From Vibrio sp. 10N.286.49.B3 (GTDB lineage Bacteria; Pseudomonadota; Gammaproteobacteria; Enterobacterales; Vibrionaceae): a DNA stretch of 61,580 nucleotides. Below, piece after piece: positions 9,624 to 22,431 of the stretch. Location: the NCBI RefSeq assembly GCF_002873395.1, contig NZ_MCUV01000016.1, forward strand, positions 1 through 61,580, given 5' to 3'. The notes below the pieces were generated by a model. It searched no databases. It was not told the origin of the DNA and was given only the letters and a program-made list of their open reading frames with translations. The stretch's first letter is position 1; the number at the start of each line of letters is the position of its first letter. A program made the translations under genes and the position numbers.

Positions 9624-10574
9624 TTAGTCACTTTCGACATCAAATAGGTTTTCCATGCTCAAACCTTGTTTAAGTAGAATTTCTCTTAGACGACGCAAGC
9701 CTTCAACTTGAATTTGACGAACACGTTCACGTGTTAAACAAATTTCACGACCAACCTCTTCCAATGTAGAAGGTTCATAGCCTAACAAACCAAAACGGCG
9801 GGCTAGTACTTCTTTTTGTTTAGGGTTAAGTTCATCAAGCCAATCAATTAATGAAGCTTTTATATCATCATCTTGAGTTGAAACTTCAGGATCGGTGTTA
9901 TGTAGATCAGGAATAATATCTAGAAGCGCCTTCTCTCCATCACCACTTAATGGCGTATCAACAGAGCTAACTCGCTCATTAAGGCGTAGCATCTTACTCA
10001 CATCTTCAACAGGTTTATCTAGCATCTCTGCTATTTCTTCTGCTGTTGGTTCGTGATCTAATTTTTGCGATAACTCTCGAGCCGTACGTAAATAAACATT
10101 AAGCTCTTTAACCACGTGGATAGGAAGACGAATAGTTCGAGTTTGGTTCATCAGAGCACGTTCTATCGTTTGTCTGATCCACCATGTTGCATAAGTAGAG
10201 AAACGGAAGCCTCGTTCAGGATCAAACTTTTCTACCGCTCTAATTAACCCTAAGTTACCTTCTTCAATAAGATCAAGTAACGCTAAACCACGGTTGCCAT
10301 AACGACGAGATATTTTAACAACTAAGCGTAAATTACTTTCGATCATGCGTTTACGAGCAACTTCATCACCACGTAATGCTCGACGGGCATAAAGTACTTC
10401 TTCTTCTGCTGTTAGCAGTGGTGAGTAACCTATTTCACCTAAATAAAGTTGAGTTGCATCTAAGCTTTTACTGCTTGCTTCATACTCTTCTTTTACTTTT
10501 CTGCTTTTCTTCTCTTTTGCTATGGTTGGATTAGTGAACTCTTCAGATTGGATAACTGCATTGCTTTTACTCAT
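9624..10574 (-). CDS. rpoS: RNA polymerase sigma factor RpoS
   Basis: Stationary-phase and general-stress sigma factor. 316 aa with all regions present: 1.2 ([16 protein letters not shown]), 2.1-2.4 ending [17 protein letters not shown] near residue 130, 3.0 ([13 protein letters not shown]), and 4.2 ([19 protein letters not shown]) near 275. The Shine-Dalgarno at 10579-10587 is very G-rich (AGGGGGAGG), followed by CACT and ATG. A short hairpin lies just upstream (10599-10619). As in relatives, the main promoter probably lies inside nlpD. Translation is often the control point for this gene; see the pairing suggested with the RNA at 49140-49218. Confidence 0.98.
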   Translation of the reverse strand: MSKSNAVIQSEEFTNPTIAKEKKSRKVKEEYEASSKSLDATQLYLGEIGYSPLLTAEEEVLYARRALRGDEVARKRMIESNLRLVVKISRRYGNRGLALLDLIEEGNLGLIRAVEKFDPERGFRFSTYATWWIRQTIERALMNQTRTIRLPIHVVKELNVYLRTARELSQKLDHEPTAEEIAEMLDKPVEDVSKMLRLNERVSSVDTPLSGDGEKALLDIIPDLHNTDPEVSTQDDDIKASLIDWLDELNPKQKEVLARRFGLLGYEPSTLEEVGREICLTRERVRQIQVEGLRRLREILLKQGLSMENLFDVESD

Positions 10575-10598
10575 AGTGCCTCCCCCTGGCGAGCTAGC

Positions 10599-10619
10599 AA
10601 GGCATATTAATTATGCCTT
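10599..10619 (-). promoter_or_regulatory. hairpin in the rpoS leader, upstream of the Shine-Dalgarno
   Basis: AAGGCATA/TATGCCTT with a 5-nt loop lies between nlpD and rpoS. On the rpoS strand it is not followed by a U run, so it is not a terminator. It ends 11 nt before the G-rich Shine-Dalgarno and could affect ribosome access. Function is inferred. Confidence 0.45.
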
Positions 10620-10656
10620 TTATTATAAAATCTTGACCCGTAATTCATATCAGCAA

Positions 10657-11733
10657 TTAAGGTAAATAACGCTTTGGATTAACCGATTTACCTTGATAGC
10701 GTATTTCAAAATGTAATCTGACGCTGGTACTTCCTGAACTGCCCATGGTGGCAATTTTTTGACCAGCATTCACTGTTTGACCTTCTTTAACCAATAACTT
10801 GTCGTTATGAGCATAAGCACTTAAATATTTATCATTGTGTTTTATGATAATTAAGTTGCCATACCCTCGTAGCGCATTCCCTGAATAAACCACCGAACCA
10901 GCCGCGGTTGAAATAATGGATTGACCACGTTGACCACCAATATCAATACCATTGTTTCCTTGCTCACCAGAGGAGAAGTTTTTAATGACTCTTCCCTTGG
11001 TTGGCCATAGCCACTTAGAAACCTTATCATCAACTGCCTTGGTGTTTTTTGTTAAAGGTTTGGGTGTATTGTTACTTTTAGTTACAACATACTCTTTTGT
11101 TTTGGATTGTTCAACCTTATTTGTTGAAACTTTGTTAACTTTTGAAGGCGTAGCACTTACTGCCTGCTTATTTACAGGTTTTGCTGGGGGAGGTGTCGCT
11201 TGTGGTTCTTTCTTTGGTGCAGCTTTGGCTACAACAGGTGCCGCAACGACTTTTTTCGTGGTCGCTGGTGTTGTTTGCGCTGTACTTGTCGGGGTTGTCT
11301 TAGCAACGACGGGGGTTGTAGAGGCTGTTGACTTTACAGCGACAGGCTTGGCTGCTGGTGTTTTTACAGGTGTTGATACCGGAGTAGAGGCAGCGGTAGC
11401 CACGACTGCAGCTTTTTTATTTGGAGCACGCCCCACAACAGGGGCTGAATATTTAGGTCCCCATAGCTTGAGCTTCTGTCCTGGGTGAATAGTATAAGGT
11501 TGAGACAATTTATTATATTGAATCAATTCTTTAACATCTTTGTCTGTCACATAAGCAATGAAATAAAGTGTATCGCCTTTTTTAACTTCATAGTAACTGC
11601 CTCGATAACTACCTCGGCTAATACTTCCATAGTCTTTAGAGACACTAGAAACTGGCGCAGGAGAATGCGCAGCACAACCAATAAGGCTACTGCACACACA
11701 TAATAATACGCTAACTCTTTTATTTATTTTCAT
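10657..11733 (-). CDS. nlpD: lipoprotein NlpD, amidase activator
   Basis: Outer-membrane lipoprotein that in relatives activates the cell-wall amidase AmiC at the division site. Starting at 11733 it has a lipoprotein signal (VSVLLCVCSSLIGC, lipobox LIGC), a LysM peptidoglycan-binding domain near residues 45-90 (YYEVKKGDTLYFIAY), a long Ala/Thr/Pro/Lys-rich linker, and a C-terminal LytM domain. The LytM metal ligands are altered: Asn replaces the first His before GIDI, and Arg replaces the first His of HxH (RLHFE). It should therefore be catalytically dead, as expected for an activator. The 12 upstream in-frame codons overlap pcm and are not used here. Confidence 0.93.
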   Translation of the reverse strand: MKINKRVSVLLCVCSSLIGCAAHSPAPVSSVSKDYGSISRGSYRGSYYEVKKGDTLYFIAYVTDKDVKELIQYNKLSQPYTIHPGQKLKLWGPKYSAPVVGRAPNKKAAVVATAASTPVSTPVKTPAAKPVAVKSTASTTPVVAKTTPTSTAQTTPATTKKVVAAPVVAKAAPKKEPQATPPPAKPVNKQAVSATPSKVNKVSTNKVEQSKTKEYVVTKSNNTPKPLTKNTKAVDDKVSKWLWPTKGRVIKNFSSGEQGNNGIDIGGQRGQSIISTAAGSVVYSGNALRGYGNLIIIKHNDKYLSAYAHNDKLLVKEGQTVNAGQKIATMGSSGSTSVRLHFEIRYQGKSVNPKRYLP

Positions 11734-11749
11734 TGCTTTATATTCATAA

Positions 11750-12376
11750 CTAGGCCAGATCACCCGCAACTAAAGGGACAAAACGGACCATCTCAATTAA
11801 CTCTGAAACAAATGTCCCCTGACTGCGAACAATTTTCAGCAATTGCTGCTCTTGCTCACCAACAGGGATAACCATGACACCGCCATCACTGAGTTGTTCA
11901 AGTAGAGCTTGTGGAATCGATTTGGCAGCAGCGGTCACAATGATGGCATCAAAAGGACCTTTATTCACCCAACCTTGCCAACCATCACCGTGCTTTGTTG
12001 ATACATTATAAATATCCAACTGCTTTAAGCGACGCTTGGCCTCCCACTGCAACGATTTAATTCGTTCCACAGAGTAGACATGATCGACTAATTGAGCGAG
12101 AACAGCGGTTTGATAACCAGAGCCCGTACCTATTTCTAATACACGACTATCACGATTTAAGCCTAATAACTCTGTCATCTTAGCAACAATATAAGGTTGA
12201 GAGATCGTCTGCCCCTGCCCGATAGGTAGTGCATTATTATCATAGGCTTGATGGTGCATGGCTGGCGCAACAAATCGTTCACGAGGTAGAGCATAGATTG
12301 CATCTAAAACAGCTTGATTCTGAATACCATTTTCGATTAGAAATTCAACTAAACGCATAGAATGCGATCCAATCAT
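11750..12376 (-). CDS. pcm: protein-L-isoaspartate O-methyltransferase
   Basis: Uses SAM to methylate damaged L-isoaspartyl residues, allowing repair. 208 aa. Motifs include [19 protein letters not shown] near residue 55, the SAM loop [16 protein letters not shown] near 80, and the PCMT post-I motif VYSVERI. The start overlaps the surE stop by four bases (ATGA), implying translational coupling. The surE-pcm-nlpD-rpoS order is conserved across gammaproteobacteria and ties the repair enzyme to stationary-phase survival. Confidence 0.96.
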   Translation of the reverse strand: MIGSHSMRLVEFLIENGIQNQAVLDAIYALPRERFVAPAMHHQAYDNNALPIGQGQTISQPYIVAKMTELLGLNRDSRVLEIGTGSGYQTAVLAQLVDHVYSVERIKSLQWEAKRRLKQLDIYNVSTKHGDGWQGWVNKGPFDAIIVTAAAKSIPQALLEQLSDGGVMVIPVGEQEQQLLKIVRSQGTFVSELIEMVRFVPLVAGDLA

Positions 12377-13140
12377 CGTACTTCACCTTTTAACCATGAA
12401 TCCATACAACGCAAAGATTCATGTGCTGTCAGATCGACCAAAAGTGGTGTTACTGATACATATTTATGTTCTATTGCGAAGAAATCTGTCCCTTGACCAG
12501 CATCTTGCTCTTTCCCTGGAGGACCTAACCAATAAATATCATGTCCTCTTGGATCTTGCTGCTTAATCATACTTTCGGAGTGATGTCTGGCGCCTAAACG
12601 AGTAACCTGAGTTCCCATCAGTTCAGTTATGGCAACATCTGGAATATTAATATTGATCACTCGATTGGTTGGAATTGGTGATGCTAAATGCTGCTCAACA
12701 ATATCGCGAACCACTTTCGCTGCAGTAGCAAAGTTATTCTGCCCAACTAAAGAGAAGGCAATCGATGGAACACCAAGGAAATGCCCCTCCATTGCTGCTG
12801 CGACCGTTCCAGAATAAAGTACGTCATCACCTAAGTTTGCGCCGTGATTAATACCAGAAAGGAGTAACTGAGGCATATCGTCTTTCATCAATTCATTAAG
12901 CGCAAAATGTACACAATCTGTTGGCGTACCTTGCACTGAATAAATCTCTGAAGCGGAATAGTTATCTGCCGCTACTTTTTGCACGCGTAATGGTTGCTCG
13001 AGCGTTAATGAGTTTGAAGCGCCCGATCGATTACGATCAGGAGCAACAATAATCACTTCAGCCAAACCTGCTAATGCATCAGAGAGCGCATGAATACCTT
13101 GCGCATAAACACCATCATCATTACTAAGCAGTATTTTCAT
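12373..13140 (-). CDS. surE: 5'/3'-nucleotidase SurE
   Basis: Metal-dependent phosphatase acting on nucleoside monophosphates and short polyphosphates, linked to survival in stationary phase. Starting at ATG 13140 (AAGGAATGGAAT just upstream) the protein begins [16 protein letters not shown] with the metal-binding Asp-Asp. It continues with [14 protein letters not shown] near residue 40 and a [11 protein letters not shown] motif near 86. The frame is open for 9 more codons (MNLKEKEWN), but these are not conserved. It lies 30 nt downstream of truD, probably in the same transcript. Confidence 0.95.
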   Translation of the reverse strand: MKILLSNDDGVYAQGIHALSDALAGLAEVIIVAPDRNRSGASNSLTLEQPLRVQKVAADNYSASEIYSVQGTPTDCVHFALNELMKDDMPQLLLSGINHGANLGDDVLYSGTVAAAMEGHFLGVPSIAFSLVGQNNFATAAKVVRDIVEQHLASPIPTNRVININIPDVAITELMGTQVTRLGARHHSESMIKQQDPRGHDIYWLGPPGKEQDAGQGTDFFAIEHKYVSVTPLLVDLTAHESLRCMDSWLKGEVR

Positions 13141-13172
13141 ATTCCATTCCTTTTCCTTAAGATTCACTGCAA

Positions 13173-14228
13173 TTATTGGTTTGTGCTAAATTCACGCTCT
13201 ACTGCGATTTCTTCGACTAATTCACGCACAAGAGCAGTGGCAAAGCATCCTGAATCTAAAGAAAAGGTTAACGTTATTGAATCTGAAGTAGACTGCCAAG
13301 CAAGGTTTTGTGGGTGTAATAATCCATTACGACGCTCATGACGCATGCGATTACCACGGATCAAAGCCATCAAATCAGGTTCCGCATCGACAAAGACTTG
13401 CTCAAGCATTAATGCTTCATCGGTTGTTGGCAGTGCGTTATCTCCCGCCATCGCTATTGAGATTGATGCCTGATCTTGCTTAACTAATTGGGTAAAAGCA
13501 TCTAGATTATCGGCTGTGATAGCAACTAAGTTATTATCATGAAAAAGAATATCGCCCAACATAGGCTGAGTAAGTTTATCTTGTTTAATTCGCTCAGAAA
13601 GAATCAAATTAAAAATCCATGAGCGAGCAGTTGATAGGTATAGACTACGCTTATTCTGGTTTCTAGTACGGACATTATCACGCCCCCAACGACGAGCTTC
13701 AGATAAGTTATTACCTTCATTACCAAAGCGTTGAGCGCCAAAGTAGCTCGGTACACCAGAGGTTTTGATCTTTTCTAAGCGAGATAATACTTCTGCTACA
13801 TCAGAAACTTCTGAAAGCGTCACTTCAAATTCATTACCAATCAGATCGCCAGGGCGTAGTTTTTTGTTATGACGATCGGTTGCTAAGATCTCGACACTTG
13901 GATGCTGAGCAAGAAAATCACTAAAGTCTGGTGTTCCTGCTTTTGGTAAGTGAACACTTAACCACTGCTCTGTCACTGCATGACGATCTTTAAGACCAGC
14001 CCAACTGACATCCTTTGATTTTACACCGCAGGCTTTAGCGAGTTCATTAACTACAAAGCTGGTATTTTCACCGGTTTTTCGGATGCGAACCATTAAATGC
14101 TCGCCCTCACCTGTAAAAGAAAAACCAAGTTGTTCTTTTACGACAAAGTGCTCAGCTTTTGCTTTAATTTTTGCTGTCGTTGTTGGCTTGCCATGTAGGT
14201 AAGCTAATGGAGATAAAATATCAGTCAT
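13173..14228 (-). CDS. truD: tRNA pseudouridine(13) synthase TruD
   Basis: Makes pseudouridine at position 13 of tRNA-Glu. 351 aa, the family length. The catalytic Asp lies in [14 protein letters not shown] near residue 78, with [13 protein letters not shown] before it and the QRFGNEGNN motif ([10 protein letters not shown]) near 165. The TruD insertion domain is present in the middle. It sits between ispF and surE as in E. coli, 19 nt from ispF. Confidence 0.96.
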   Translation of the reverse strand: MTDILSPLAYLHGKPTTTAKIKAKAEHFVVKEQLGFSFTGEGEHLMVRIRKTGENTSFVVNELAKACGVKSKDVSWAGLKDRHAVTEQWLSVHLPKAGTPDFSDFLAQHPSVEILATDRHNKKLRPGDLIGNEFEVTLSEVSDVAEVLSRLEKIKTSGVPSYFGAQRFGNEGNNLSEARRWGRDNVRTRNQNKRSLYLSTARSWIFNLILSERIKQDKLTQPMLGDILFHDNNLVAITADNLDAFTQLVKQDQASISIAMAGDNALPTTDEALMLEQVFVDAEPDLMALIRGNRMRHERRNGLLHPQNLAWQSTSDSITLTFSLDSGCFATALVRELVEEIAVEREFSTNQ

Positions 14229-14247
14229 GAGAGTTCTTTCTAATTAG

Positions 14248-14724
14248 TTAAGCTTTTTTAATAACGACAACAGCTTCACAAGCTATGCCTTCTTTGCGCC
14301 CAGTAAAACCAAGTCGCTCAGTCGTCGTTGCTTTGACATTTACATTGTGTAATTCCGTGTCTAAATCTTGCGCAATAGCTTGGCACATCGCTTCAATGTG
14401 AGGTGCCATTTTAGGAGCTTGAGCCATAATGGTAATATCAGCATTACCAAGTACATAACCCTGCTCCTTGACTCTTCGGTAAACATCTTTAAGTAGGTCG
14501 CGACTATTTGCTCCTTTCCACTCATCATCAGTATCAGGAAAATGACGACCGATATCGCCAGCTGCAATGGAGCCAAGTAAAGCATCACATAAAGCATGCA
14601 GCGCGACGTCACCATCGGAATGAGCAATTAGCCCCTGTTCATAAGGTATTGCAACACCACCGATAATAACAGGACCATTACCACCAAATTTATGTACATC
14701 AAAGCCATGACCTATACGAATCAT
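14248..14724 (-). CDS. ispF: 2-C-methyl-D-erythritol 2,4-cyclodiphosphate synthase
   Basis: Cyclises CDP-ME 2-phosphate, releasing CMP, in the MEP isoprenoid pathway. 158 aa. The zinc ligands lie in GHGFDVHKF near residue 5 and [18 protein letters not shown] near 34. The substrate loop [12 protein letters not shown] is near 132. The ATG overlaps the ispD stop by one base (TAATG), as expected for coupled translation. Confidence 0.98.
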   Translation of the reverse strand: MIRIGHGFDVHKFGGNGPVIIGGVAIPYEQGLIAHSDGDVALHALCDALLGSIAAGDIGRHFPDTDDEWKGANSRDLLKDVYRRVKEQGYVLGNADITIMAQAPKMAPHIEAMCQAIAQDLDTELHNVNVKATTTERLGFTGRKEGIACEAVVVIKKA

Positions 14725-15422
14725 TACCTTTCCTTATTTTGACCTAAGTAAAACTCCACCAGCGCTAAATCTTCTGGTTGAGTAATTTTGATATTATCCG
14801 CTCGACCTTTTACCAGTGCTGGTGATTGCCCTAACCACTCAAATGCCGAAGCTTCATCGGTAATCGTAACCTGCTGCTCTAAGGCTTGAGAAAGCACATC
14901 TCTCAGCGCATTGACTCTGAACATTTGCGGCGTTAAGGCATGCCATAATTGCTCTCGCTCAACGGTATGTACGATAGCCTGCTGTTGATTACTGCGCTTC
15001 ATCGTATCACGTACCGGAGTTGCTAGAATCGCACCGACGCTATGCTGCAGAGCAACGGAAATTAAATTATCAATATCATTTAACGTCACACACGGACGCG
15101 CAGCATCGTGCACTAAAGCCCAAGCAGCTGAAGGGTTAGCTTGCAAATAATTGAGACCGGATAAAACGGAGTCAGCACGCTCTTTTCCGCCAGAAACACG
15201 AATAACATTCGGATTAGAGGATAAAGATAATTGACTATAGTAAGGATCTGCATCGCTTATCGCTACTATAACCTTTTGAATTTTTGTATGTTGAAGAAGT
15301 TTTTCTACTGTATGCTCTAAAATTGTCTTGCCATGCAAAACTAAGTACTGCTTGGGCTTGTCGGCTTGCATTCGACTGCCTACACCTGCCGCAGGGACGA
15401 TGGCTACTATCATATCTTCCAC
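14724..15422 (-). CDS. ispD: 2-C-methyl-D-erythritol 4-phosphate cytidylyltransferase
   Basis: Transfers CMP from CTP to MEP, the step before IspE in isoprenoid synthesis. 232 aa. The nucleotide-binding start is [21 protein letters not shown], with VHDAARPCV near residue 105 and the ITDEASAFE motif near 172. The start used is GTG at 15422, eight bases after GAGGAG and overlapping the ftsB stop. An ATG three codons later is possible but poorly spaced. Confidence 0.97.
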   Translation of the reverse strand: MEDMIVAIVPAAGVGSRMQADKPKQYLVLHGKTILEHTVEKLLQHTKIQKVIVAISDADPYYSQLSLSSNPNVIRVSGGKERADSVLSGLNYLQANPSAAWALVHDAARPCVTLNDIDNLISVALQHSVGAILATPVRDTMKRSNQQQAIVHTVEREQLWHALTPQMFRVNALRDVLSQALEQQVTITDEASAFEWLGQSPALVKGRADNIKITQPEDLALVEFYLGQNKER

Positions 15423-15703
15423 TACAACGACTCCTCATCGATCAAACGATAAAACGTTTCATCTTGTTTAACCATGCCAAGCTCATGTCTTGCTCTTTCT
15501 TCTATCGCATCCAAGCCTTGTCTCAAATCATCAATTTCTGCAAACATCTCACTATTACGCTCTTGCAGTTGTGTATTCACCTGCTGTTGAAGATCAATAT
15601 CATTGTGAACTTGAGTGTAATCAGCGATACCATTTTTACCTAACCACAAGGTGTATTGTAGCCAACCTAATAAGAGTAATAAGACCAAGGAAAATAATCG
15701 CAT
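15422..15703 (-). CDS. ftsB: cell division protein FtsB
   Basis: Small bitopic divisome protein that works with FtsL and FtsQ. From ATG 15703 it is 93 aa: a membrane segment ([20 protein letters not shown]) near residues 3-22, then a periplasmic leucine-zipper-like coiled coil ([21 protein letters not shown]), then the conserved [18 protein letters not shown] near residue 67. The frame is open for 19 further codons, which would put a hydrophilic stretch before the membrane anchor and are not typical. It is first in an ftsB-ispD-ispF-truD-surE-pcm-nlpD series of short gaps or overlaps. Confidence 0.95.
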   Translation of the reverse strand: MRLFSLVLLLLLGWLQYTLWLGKNGIADYTQVHNDIDLQQQVNTQLQERNSEMFAEIDDLRQGLDAIEERARHELGMVKQDETFYRLIDEESL

Positions 15704-15816
15704 AGCTTCTTTTCGTATCGTTAATAAAAGAGAGGATAAATCGTTACTCATATATAGCATAACTCACTATGAGTAACTAGGCGCAGGATAAAGAGTAAAA
15801 ATAAAAACTCTACACA

Positions 15817-15902
15817 ATAATACCAATCGTAGTAAATAGCCCAGTTGTACTCGCTTATTAAAACACTCGATAACTGGCTTACTGCGATTACTATAAACGT
15901 TA
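15817..15902. repeat. degenerate palindromic intergenic element
   Basis: The left arm at 15825-15846 (AATCGTAGTAAATAGCCCAGTT) and the right arm at 15872-15890 (AACTGGCTTACTGCGATTA) are imperfect inverted copies. They are separated by 25 nt and entered by AATAATACC. From memory, AATAATACCAATCGTAGTAAATA-type sequences recur between genes in Vibrionaceae. No second full copy is visible in this window. It lies in the ftsB upstream region. Confidence 0.45.
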
Positions 15903-15931
15903 GTCAACAAAACCTCTTGTGCATAAAAACA

Positions 15932-15957
15932 AAAACGCCCCATAAATGGGGCGTTTT
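15932..15957 (-). terminator. enolase terminator
   Basis: AAAACGCCCC-ATAAAT-GGGGCGTTTT, 33 nt after the eno stop. The stem ends in T runs on both strands. Confidence 0.9.
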
Positions 15958-15990
15958 AAAAGCTAAAAAGCGTAAGTTAATTCAAAAGAA

Positions 15991-19128
<3,138 letters not shown>

Positions 19129-19234
19129 TTAATTTTTTGCCGTGAATCTACATTAGAAACAAAAGCGACTGTAAACCAACAGTTTCACAAGATTATATTA
19201 TCTGTTGAAACACTTATTGACGGTGATCACTTTT

Positions 19235-20032
19235 TTACTTTTTTTCGCTCAATTTTACCTGTTCCCATAAAGCATCCAACTCATTAAGGGTAAAATCACC
19301 TAATGTTTTGCCTTGTTTCGCGACAATATTTTCAATACCACGAAAGCGTCGTTCAAACTTTAAATTGGCTTTTGCTAAAGCGACTTCAGGGTTGTGACCT
19401 AAGTGGCGAGCAAAGTTTACCGTGGCAAATAATAAATCACCCAGTTCCTCCTCGACCTTCTCTTTATCTGGAGAAGCTTGGACTGCTTCCTCCAAAACTT
19501 CGTCAACTTCCTCTAATACTTTATCAGCAACTGGCGCTAATGTGTCCCAATCAAAGCCATATTGAGAGCATTTCTTTTGAATCTTCATGGCACGAGATAA
19601 TGCTGGCAATGCATTAGGAACAGAATCAAGAATGCTGTGATCAACCGTTCCTTGCTGAGCTTTTTCTTGTGCTTTCGTTGCTTCCCAATTTTCTGCTACT
19701 TGCTCTTCATTTTCAAACTTAATCATAGAAAAAACATAAGGATGTCGACGAATTAGCTTTTCATTAATGCCTTCAACCACTTGGTCAAAATCAAATAATG
19801 ATTGCTCTTTTGCTAACTGGCTATAAAAAATAACTTGGTACAACAAGTCGCCTAATTCTTCTTTTAAATTCGGCCAGTCTTGCTGATGGATAGCATCAAC
19901 CACTTCATAGGTCTCCTCTATTGTATAAGGAACAATAGAAGAAAAGGTTTGCTGTTTATCCCAAGGGCAACCTTGCTCAGGGTCGCGCAATTTTTCCATA
20001 ATGCCTAATAGCGACTCGATTGATTTTGACAT
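19235..20032 (-). CDS. mazG: nucleoside triphosphate pyrophosphohydrolase MazG
   Basis: Hydrolyses NTPs to NMP and pyrophosphate. In E. coli it lowers ppGpp under amino-acid starvation. 265 aa with two MazG domains: LRDPEQGCPWDKQQTF and EETYEVVDAI in the first (residues 16-45), and EVDEVLEEAVQ with EEELGDLLFATVNFARH in the second (near 175-210). It lies 14 nt downstream of relA and so probably shares its mRNA, a sensible arrangement given the ppGpp link. Confidence 0.94.
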   Translation of the reverse strand: MSKSIESLLGIMEKLRDPEQGCPWDKQQTFSSIVPYTIEETYEVVDAIHQQDWPNLKEELGDLLYQVIFYSQLAKEQSLFDFDQVVEGINEKLIRRHPYVFSMIKFENEEQVAENWEATKAQEKAQQGTVDHSILDSVPNALPALSRAMKIQKKCSQYGFDWDTLAPVADKVLEEVDEVLEEAVQASPDKEKVEEELGDLLFATVNFARHLGHNPEVALAKANLKFERRFRGIENIVAKQGKTLGDFTLNELDALWEQVKLSEKK

Positions 20033-20046
20033 GTTTTTGCCTTTTA

Positions 20047-22269
20047 TTACCCTAATCGCTTCACTGATATCACGTCTTTGATTTGCTCAAGTCGCATGGA
20101 AACACGTGACAGAATTTCAACATTGGTTAGCTCTAAATCAAAGTCCATCACTGCCATTTGTCGCTTATAATCAGTACGACTTTTCATTGTCGTCACTTTG
20201 ACTTTTTCATTCGCAAACAATGAAGTAATATCTTTCAATAGACCACTGCGCTCTAGAGCTTCAACACGCAACGTTAGAATGTAAGAGCCGATAAAACCGC
20301 TCCCCCAAACTGTATCAATAATACGTTCCGGTGCGTGATGGCTTAACTCATCAAGTTGCTCACAATCTGCACGATGCACTGAAATACCTCGCCCTTGAGT
20401 GATATAACCTTTGATAATATCACCTGGGATCGGCTGGCAACAACGTGCAAGGTGGGTCATTAAATTATCAACCCCCTCGACCACAACAGCATCTTTTTGC
20501 GGGCGGCTTGATTGCGCAGGCTTACTTTCCGACTCTTGCAGCTTTTCTAATGCTTTTTGATCTTCTTCTTCAGCGGTTGGTTTATTAACCAACGCATTGA
20601 TATGGTTAACCACCTGATTAATTCTAAGATCACCACTACCGATACCGGTATAGAGTTCATCGGCAGTGTTGACATTAAAGCGTTTCAGGGCATACGTTTG
20701 AGCATCTTTTAAACTTGCGCCAATTTTAGCTAATTCATTCTCTAATATTTCACGCCCAGCTTCTAAGTTCTTATCTCGACCTAACTTTCTAAACCAAGCA
20801 TTAATCTTCGCTCTTGCTCGACCGGAGTGAACAAAACCTAACGATGGATTTAACCAATCTCGAGAAGGATTCGGCTCTTTTTGAGTAATGATTTCAACTT
20901 GGTCACCCATAGCAAGCTTATGAGTAAAAGGAACGATTCGACCCGCTACTTTTGTTCCGATACAGCGATGACCGACTTCAGAGTGGATATGGTAAGCAAA
21001 ATCAAGCGGTGTTGCCCCCATAGGAAGATCGACCACATCACCTCGCGGAGTAAAGGCATAAACACGGTCATCAAACACTTGGCTACGTAACTCATCAAGC
21101 ATTTCGCCTGAGTCTGACATTTCTTCTTGCCAATCAATCAGTTTTCTTAACCAAGTGATTTTTTCGTCATAGCCGCTGCGAGCATTCGATGCCCCTTCTT
21201 TATACTTCCAGTGTGCAGCAACCCCTAACTCTGAATCTTCATGCATCTGCTTGGTGCGGATCTGGATCTCTATCGTTTTCCCTTCAGGGCCTAGGACAAC
21301 AGTATGAATCGATTGATAACCGTTAGGTTTGGGATTCGCTACATAATCATCAAATTCACTCGGTAGGTGTTTATATTTGGTGTGTACAACCCCTAAAGCC
21401 GCATAACAATCTTGCAGTTGATCGGCAATAATTCTGACGGCTCGTACGTCAAACAGTTCATCAAAATCTAGGTTTTTCTTTTGCATTTTTCGCCAAATAC
21501 TATAGATATGCTTAGGTCGCCCACTCACCTCTGCATTGATATTTGACACCTGCATTTCTTGCGATAAATCCGTTACAAAGTCATCAATATACTGCTCGCG
21601 AACGATACGTCGCTCCGACAGTTGCTTGGCGATTTGCTTATATGTCGTGGACTGTTGATAACGAAAGGCGTAATCCTCAATTTCCCACTTGAGTTGACCA
21701 ATACCAAGACGGTTAGCTAAAGGCGCATAAATATTGGCACACTCTTTCGCTGCCGCTCTACGCACTTCATCTGGGGCTTTTTTTACTTCGATAAGATTAC
21801 AAATACGTTCAGCCAGTTTAATCACGACGCAGCGGAAGTCATCAACCATGGCCAAGAGCATGCGTCTGACATTATCAACTTGTCCTGAAGCCTCTGAACC
21901 TTCCACCGTGACATTGAGTTGACCAATGGCGGCCATTTCTTCAACGCCATCAATCAACTTCATCACTTCTTTACCATAGCTTTCCGCTAAAGAAGCTCGA
22001 TCAAACAAGCCACTAGAGACAATAGGAAAGAGTAGTGCTGCAATAAGAGTCGCTCGATCCATTGATAAGGTAATCAATATCTCGATCATTTCACGACCAC
22101 GCCATAAAAATAGCGTCGCTAATTCCTCACCATCCAATAGCGTTTCACACTCTCGATAAACTTTCGTCAGTTTATTCGCGGTCTTTTTATCAAGATCTAA
22201 TGTGGCAATCCAATGCTCTAGCTCAAACTGTTCGTTTGGGTATAAATGTGCGCTTCTTACCGCAACCAT
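20047..22269 (-). CDS. relA: GTP pyrophosphokinase RelA
   Basis: Ribosome-associated synthetase of (p)ppGpp in the stringent response. 740 aa. The N-terminal HD-type hydrolase domain lacks the intact His-Asp pair (FPIVSSGLFD), so it should be inactive, which separates it from SpoT. The synthetase core shows DLFDVRAVRII...YKHLPSEFDDYVANPKPNGYQSIH near residues 275-325 and EIQIRTKQMHEDSELGVAAHWKYKEG. A TGS domain (VYAFTPRGDVVDLPMGATPLDFAYHIH), a zinc-finger-like CCQPIPGD motif and a C-terminal ACT domain follow. It is first in the relA-mazG pair. Confidence 0.97.
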   Translation of the reverse strand: MVAVRSAHLYPNEQFELEHWIATLDLDKKTANKLTKVYRECETLLDGEELATLFLWRGREMIEILITLSMDRATLIAALLFPIVSSGLFDRASLAESYGKEVMKLIDGVEEMAAIGQLNVTVEGSEASGQVDNVRRMLLAMVDDFRCVVIKLAERICNLIEVKKAPDEVRRAAAKECANIYAPLANRLGIGQLKWEIEDYAFRYQQSTTYKQIAKQLSERRIVREQYIDDFVTDLSQEMQVSNINAEVSGRPKHIYSIWRKMQKKNLDFDELFDVRAVRIIADQLQDCYAALGVVHTKYKHLPSEFDDYVANPKPNGYQSIHTVVLGPEGKTIEIQIRTKQMHEDSELGVAAHWKYKEGASNARSGYDEKITWLRKLIDWQEEMSDSGEMLDELRSQVFDDRVYAFTPRGDVVDLPMGATPLDFAYHIHSEVGHRCIGTKVAGRIVPFTHKLAMGDQVEIITQKEPNPSRDWLNPSLGFVHSGRARAKINAWFRKLGRDKNLEAGREILENELAKIGASLKDAQTYALKRFNVNTADELYTGIGSGDLRINQVVNHINALVNKPTAEEEDQKALEKLQESESKPAQSSRPQKDAVVVEGVDNLMTHLARCCQPIPGDIIKGYITQGRGISVHRADCEQLDELSHHAPERIIDTVWGSGFIGSYILTLRVEALERSGLLKDITSLFANEKVKVTTMKSRTDYKRQMAVMDFDLELTNVEILSRVSMRLEQIKDVISVKRLG

Positions 22270-22431
22270 CTCTTCATCCTAGTGTTGATTACTGTCTTAG
22301 TGACTCATCACTTCCTGATTCGTCTTATACTATGCCTTATCATAACGTGATCGTCTGACCGAATATAGGCTGAAAAGTTCAGCTTTGCTTCTTATAACGA
22401 TTCTGTTTTGCTTTTAGTGACGCTAGCTACA

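Noticed and set aside
10952..11488. Long plus-strand open frame opposite nlpD (178 codons)
   Set aside because: It lies antisense to the Ala/Thr/Pro/Lys-rich linker of nlpD, whose composition removes stops from the opposite frame. The product is low-complexity Val/Ala/Thr and has no ribosome site.
15284..15643. Plus-strand 119-codon frame opposite ispD and ftsB
   Set aside because: It crosses two well-supported genes on the other strand and reads as a Leu/Cys-rich random translation.
20047..22269. relA as a bifunctional synthetase/hydrolase (SpoT-like)
   Set aside because: The hydrolase HD residues are replaced (FPIVSSGLFD), and the neighbours rlmD and mazG are those of relA.
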